A stretch of DNA of 64,000 nucleotides from Salinisphaera sp035690525 (lineage in GTDB: Bacteria; Pseudomonadota; Gammaproteobacteria; Nevskiales; Salinisphaeraceae), in the NCBI RefSeq assembly GCF_035690525.1, contig NZ_DASSKM010000085.1, positions 10,867-74,866 of the forward strand, in the 5' to 3' direction. The position numbers and the translations under genes were made by a program. Numbering within the stretch: position 1 is the first letter of the stretch; each line of letters begins with the position of its first letter. Positions 61,944 to 64,000 of this stretch are shown here, piece after piece. Under the pieces are notes generated by a model, which saw only the letters and a program-made list of their open reading frames with translations, had not been told where the DNA came from and did not search any database.

Positions 61944-61964
61944 ACGCTGAGAATCGAGCCATTT

Positions 61965-62047
61965 CCCAAGACGCTCTTTAACGTCCTCATGTGGAGGGAA
62001 CCAAACCGCGAAGCGGTTTGGCGATCAACTGCAGCGATCTGTTGGGC
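61965..62047 (-). other. integron attC-type site of the small-membrane-protein cassette
   Basis: On the minus strand it starts with GCCCAAC (R'' core), then AGATCGCTGCAGTTGATCG, the hairpin CCAAACCGC-TTC-GCGGTTTGG, and GGTTCCCTCC, ending near CTTGGG. The R''-side arm is intact and the R' side degenerate. The middle is almost identical to the attC remnant at 23685-23771. Confidence 0.7.
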
Positions 62048-62056
62048 AACAAGAAA

Positions 62057-62143
62057 CTACTTGGCGCGGCGAACAGCGTCCAAAGCAAGGTAGGTAAGAA
62101 AACCACCGCCGGCAACAAGAACTAAACCCATTACAATTTCCAT
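62057..62143 (-). CDS. 28-residue membrane peptide in an integron-type cassette
   Basis: ATG 62143 with GGAGCTATAG in front; the peptide MEIVMGLVLVAGGGFLTYLA plus LDAVRRAK is a single transmembrane helix with a basic C-terminus. It starts 2 bases after the stop of the larger membrane protein, so translation is coupled. Small bicistronic pairs like this are familiar from cassette arrays, and their role is unknown. It is too short for automatic callers. Confidence 0.6.
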   Translation of the reverse strand: MEIVMGLVLVAGGGFLTYLALDAVRRAK

Positions 62144-62145
62144 AG

Positions 62146-62373
62146 CTATAGCTCCGAGATATCTTTAATTTTGACCTCGATTTGACGATGAAGTGCAGAA
62201 CATCCGACGGCGATGGAAAGGAGAGCAATAAATCCGCCGAGTAATAGAAACCAAGACGCAGAATGAATGCTCGTTAGCAGCCAACCTATGAGGCTGATGC
62301 CCGTAACGATCATGATACCCAGCCATAGCTTCAGATATGCGAGCTCCTCTTTTAGACCGTCTAACTTTGACAT
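62146..62373 (-). CDS. small two-helix membrane protein of an integron-type cassette
   Basis: 75 residues: an amphipathic N-terminus (MSKLDGLKEELAYLK), two membrane helices (about 17-36 and 41-60) and a charged, coiled C-terminus (RQIEVKIKDISEL). I recognise the pattern from hypothetical cassette proteins but know of no function. It is the first of two coupled genes, the second a 28-residue peptide. The cassette is bounded by an attC-type site downstream and a GTTGGGC core at 62428-62434 upstream. It is AT-richer than its neighbours. Confidence 0.75.
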   Translation of the reverse strand: MSKLDGLKEELAYLKLWLGIMIVTGISLIGWLLTSIHSASWFLLLGGFIALLSIAVGCSALHRQIEVKIKDISEL

Positions 62374-62559
62374 CGCTCATCTTTCACGCCGCATTGGCTC
62401 AGGATAGCACGGCCGGCGGAAATTGAGGCCCAACGCAAGATAAGGCGCCTATACATACCCTTTCTCTTGAGCAGTTAACTTTGAACAAGCTAAAGAGAAG
62501 TGCCTCGCGCAACAGCGCGAAACCTCGTGACGGCAATTCGCCGGCCTTTATGAAGACTG
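62374..62559. other. cassette insertion point and fliA 3' flank
   Basis: GTTGGGC (minus strand, 62434-62428) equals the R'' core of the cassette's own attC and marks its upstream recombination point; no attC half precedes it. The rest up to the fliA stop shows no gene. Confidence 0.5.
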
Positions 62560-63282
62560 CTATGAAGACTCCGCATAAGCCGGCAACGCCTTGCGCAACC
62601 GCGCCACGGCTTGGCTGTGCAACTGGCAAACGCGCGATTCGGTGACGCCGAGCACCGCGCCGATCTCTTTCAGATTCAGGTCTTCCTGATAATACAGGCC
62701 CAGCAGCATCCGCTCGCGTTCCGGCAGGTCGTCGATGGCGTCCATCAAATCCTCTCGACGCGCATCGACGAAAGTAGACAAGAACGGATCGCCACCGGTC
62801 TCGACCGAATCCGCCAGCCGGCTGGGTTCGCTCTCCGGCGTGCCGTGCTCCTGGTAGCTCAGGATCAGGCCGTTGTTCACGTCGTTGAGCAGCGCATGAT
62901 AATCGTCGAGCGAAATATCCAGCTCCTCGGCGATCTCGCGCTCGCGCGGCGCGCGCCCGAGGCGATGCTCGAGCCGCTCGATCGCCGTCGACAGCTCACG
63001 CGCGCCGCGGCGCACGGATCGGGGCAGCCAGTCGCGGCTGCGCAGCTCGTCGATCATCGCGCCTCTAACGCGCTGCGAGGCATAAGTGGCGAAGGTCGCG
63101 CCCTGCCCGCTCTCGTAGCGGTCGAACGCGTCCAGCAGCCCCATCGTGCCCGCCTGGATCAGGTCGTCGAGCTCCACGCTCGGCGGCAGGCGCACCTGTA
63201 GCGCCAGCGCGTGCCGCCGGATCATGGGCAGATAAGTGTGCACGGCCTGCGTGCGGTCGAGTTGGCCGGAAGCGGTGTACAT
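62560..63282 (-). CDS. fliA: RNA polymerase sigma factor for flagellar genes (sigma-28)
   Basis: 240 residues from ATG 63282; the open frame to 63351 adds unrelated residues. Sigma region 2 is visible in PPSVELDDLIQAGTMGLLDAFDRYE and FATYASQRVRGAMIDELRSRDW, region 3 in RREIAEELDISLDDY-like REREIAEELDI, and region 4 in LPERERMLLGLYYQEDLNLKEIGAVLGVTESRVCQLHSQA (split motif). It directs transcription of late flagellar and chemotaxis genes. The flagellin gene diverges from it behind a sigma-28 promoter. Its solo position next to fliC, not in the flhF-flhG-fliA-cheY order of Pseudomonas, is notable. Confidence 0.93.
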   Translation of the reverse strand: MYTASGQLDRTQAVHTYLPMIRRHALALQVRLPPSVELDDLIQAGTMGLLDAFDRYESGQGATFATYASQRVRGAMIDELRSRDWLPRSVRRGARELSTAIERLEHRLGRAPREREIAEELDISLDDYHALLNDVNNGLILSYQEHGTPESEPSRLADSVETGGDPFLSTFVDARREDLMDAIDDLPERERMLLGLYYQEDLNLKEIGAVLGVTESRVCQLHSQAVARLRKALPAYAESS

Positions 63283-63429
63283 AAGTCGTGCGTGACGATC
63301 GCGGGCGGTGCCCGGTATTGAAGTCCCCAGGACCGAGTTTGCGCGGCGCACGACGCGGCGGGTGGGCCGAATAGCCGGTGTTTTCGCCGGCTAATCGGCA
63401 AATTGGCGGGCGAAATTGTGAGCGCGGCC

Positions 63430-63456
63430 TAAAGTTCGGCGCCGCGCCGACGATAA
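63430..63456 (+). promoter_or_regulatory. sigma-28 (FliA) promoter of flagellin
   Basis: TAAAGTTC, 11 bp, GACGATAA: one mismatch to the consensus TAAAGTTT-N11-GCCGATAA. It is 80 bp before the flagellin start, and FliA itself is encoded next door. Confidence 0.88.
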
Positions 63457-63536
63457 AACGTCAGCGGCAGACGAGAACGGCCGCGACAACGGGTCAAGAT
63501 CCCGTCACTACCACTACGCATTAGAGGAATCTCGAC

Positions 63537-64000
63537 ATGGCATTCACCGTAAACACCAACGTGTTGTCGCTGACCGCACAGAACAATTTGCGTCAGTCGC
63601 AAGACAAACTCAATACCGCGATCGAGCGTCTGTCCTCGGGCAGCCGGATCAACTCCGCCAAGGACGACGCCGCCGGCCAGGCCATCGCCAACCGTTTGAC
63701 CGCACAAATCAACGGCTTGGAGCAGGCCTCGGCGAACGCCAACGACGGCATTTCGCTGGCCCAGACCACCGAAGGCGCGCTCGACCAGGTCAACAACAAC
63801 CTGCAGCGCATCCGCGAACTGTCCGTTCAGGCCGCCAACGGCACCAACTCGCAGTCGGACCTGAACTCCATCCAGGACGAAATCGACCAGCGCCTGAGTG
63901 AAATCGATCGTATCTCGGAGCAGACCTCGTTCAACGGCACCAACGTGCTGGACGGCTCCAGAACCAGCATCGATATCCAGGTCGGCTCGGACGACGGCCA
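63537..64000 (+). CDS. fliC: flagellin, N-terminal part (3' end outside window)
   Basis: The first 154 codons are visible from ATG 63537, with AGAGGAA in front. The conserved D0/D1 flagellin start is unmistakable: MAFTVNTNVLSLTAQNNLRQ, LNTAIERLSSGSRINSAKDD, AAGQAIANRLTAQI and ELSVQAANGTNSQSDLNSIQ. Flagellin is exported by the flagellar type III system and forms the filament. Transcription is expected from the sigma-28 promoter just upstream. The variable central and C-terminal regions lie outside the window. Confidence 0.96.
   Translation, partial: MAFTVNTNVLSLTAQNNLRQSQDKLNTAIERLSSGSRINSAKDDAAGQAIANRLTAQINGLEQASANANDGISLAQTTEGALDQVNNNLQRIRELSVQAANGTNSQSDLNSIQDEIDQRLSEIDRISEQTSFNGTNVLDGSRTSIDIQVGSDDG

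Overview
The window is a high-GC gammaproteobacterial chromosome segment. An NhaD sodium/proton antiporter, a complete polyhydroxybutyrate (PHB) locus, several organic-nitrogen catabolic operons and a FliA/flagellin pair fit a motile, salt-tolerant heterotroph, for example a Salinisphaera-like organism. That placement is an inference from gene content; no rRNA or other marker gene is present.

Layout. 1-7.6 kb: MHYT sensor (partial), tail-specific protease Prc, small membrane protein, BamA-like outer-membrane protein, NhaD and an XRE-type protein. 7.8-12.1 kb: an apparent four-gene DNA-repair operon on the minus strand (radical SAM, SatD-like, DUF3307, DUF4130-UdgX) with a canonical LexA box touching its first start codon; arfB is divergent from it. 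12.7-15.9 kb: AraC regulator, zinc alcohol dehydrogenase, alpha/beta hydrolase. 16-22.6 kb: fructose PTS fruB-fruA without fruK, a decayed FruR-like regulator remnant, and a sugar/H+ symporter.

22.7-26.1 kb is an accessory island on the minus strand, built of integron-type gene cassettes without an integrase in view. It holds a two-gene CBASS antiphage system (CD-NTase plus Cap15-like effector) ending in a textbook attC site, a cassette gene broken into a short repeat array, an attC remnant, and a toxin-antitoxin chain hicA-hicB-ccdA'-ccdB' in which the ccd half is decaying. A second, single integron-type cassette (two tiny membrane proteins) sits at 62.0-62.4 kb just upstream of fliA.

26.4-42 kb: pyruvate oxidase PoxB; aguR-aguB-aguA (agmatine to putrescine); PanE-like reductase, DUF1479 dioxygenase-like protein, ROK regulator; an uncharacterised catabolic operon (HisD-like dehydrogenase, APC permease, nitrilase-family amidase) beside an XRE-cupin regulator; isocitrate lyase. 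42.4-51.5 kb: PHB synthesis and mobilisation (KAS III-like synthase, PhaB, a second SDR, PhaR, PhaC, phasin, 3-hydroxybutyrate dehydrogenase, patatin, acetoacetate decarboxylase), with PhaR-type palindromes before phaR and the phasin gene. 51.8-56.8 kb: a gamma-glutamyl-putrescine (Puu) pathway, puuD, GntR regulator, puuA and puuB, with TTGTGATCACA operators. Agu and Puu together would take agmatine via putrescine towards GABA. 56.9-64 kb: two-component system, CmoA-like and ICMT-like methyltransferases, EAL/HDOD protein, FliA and the start of flagellin behind a sigma-28 promoter.

Intergenic space is rich in repeats: three BIME/REP elements, each between convergent genes; two copies of a 77-bp-core palindromic element, each abutting a stop codon; an inverted pair of structured repeats into which agmatine deiminase reads through; and attC-type remnants.
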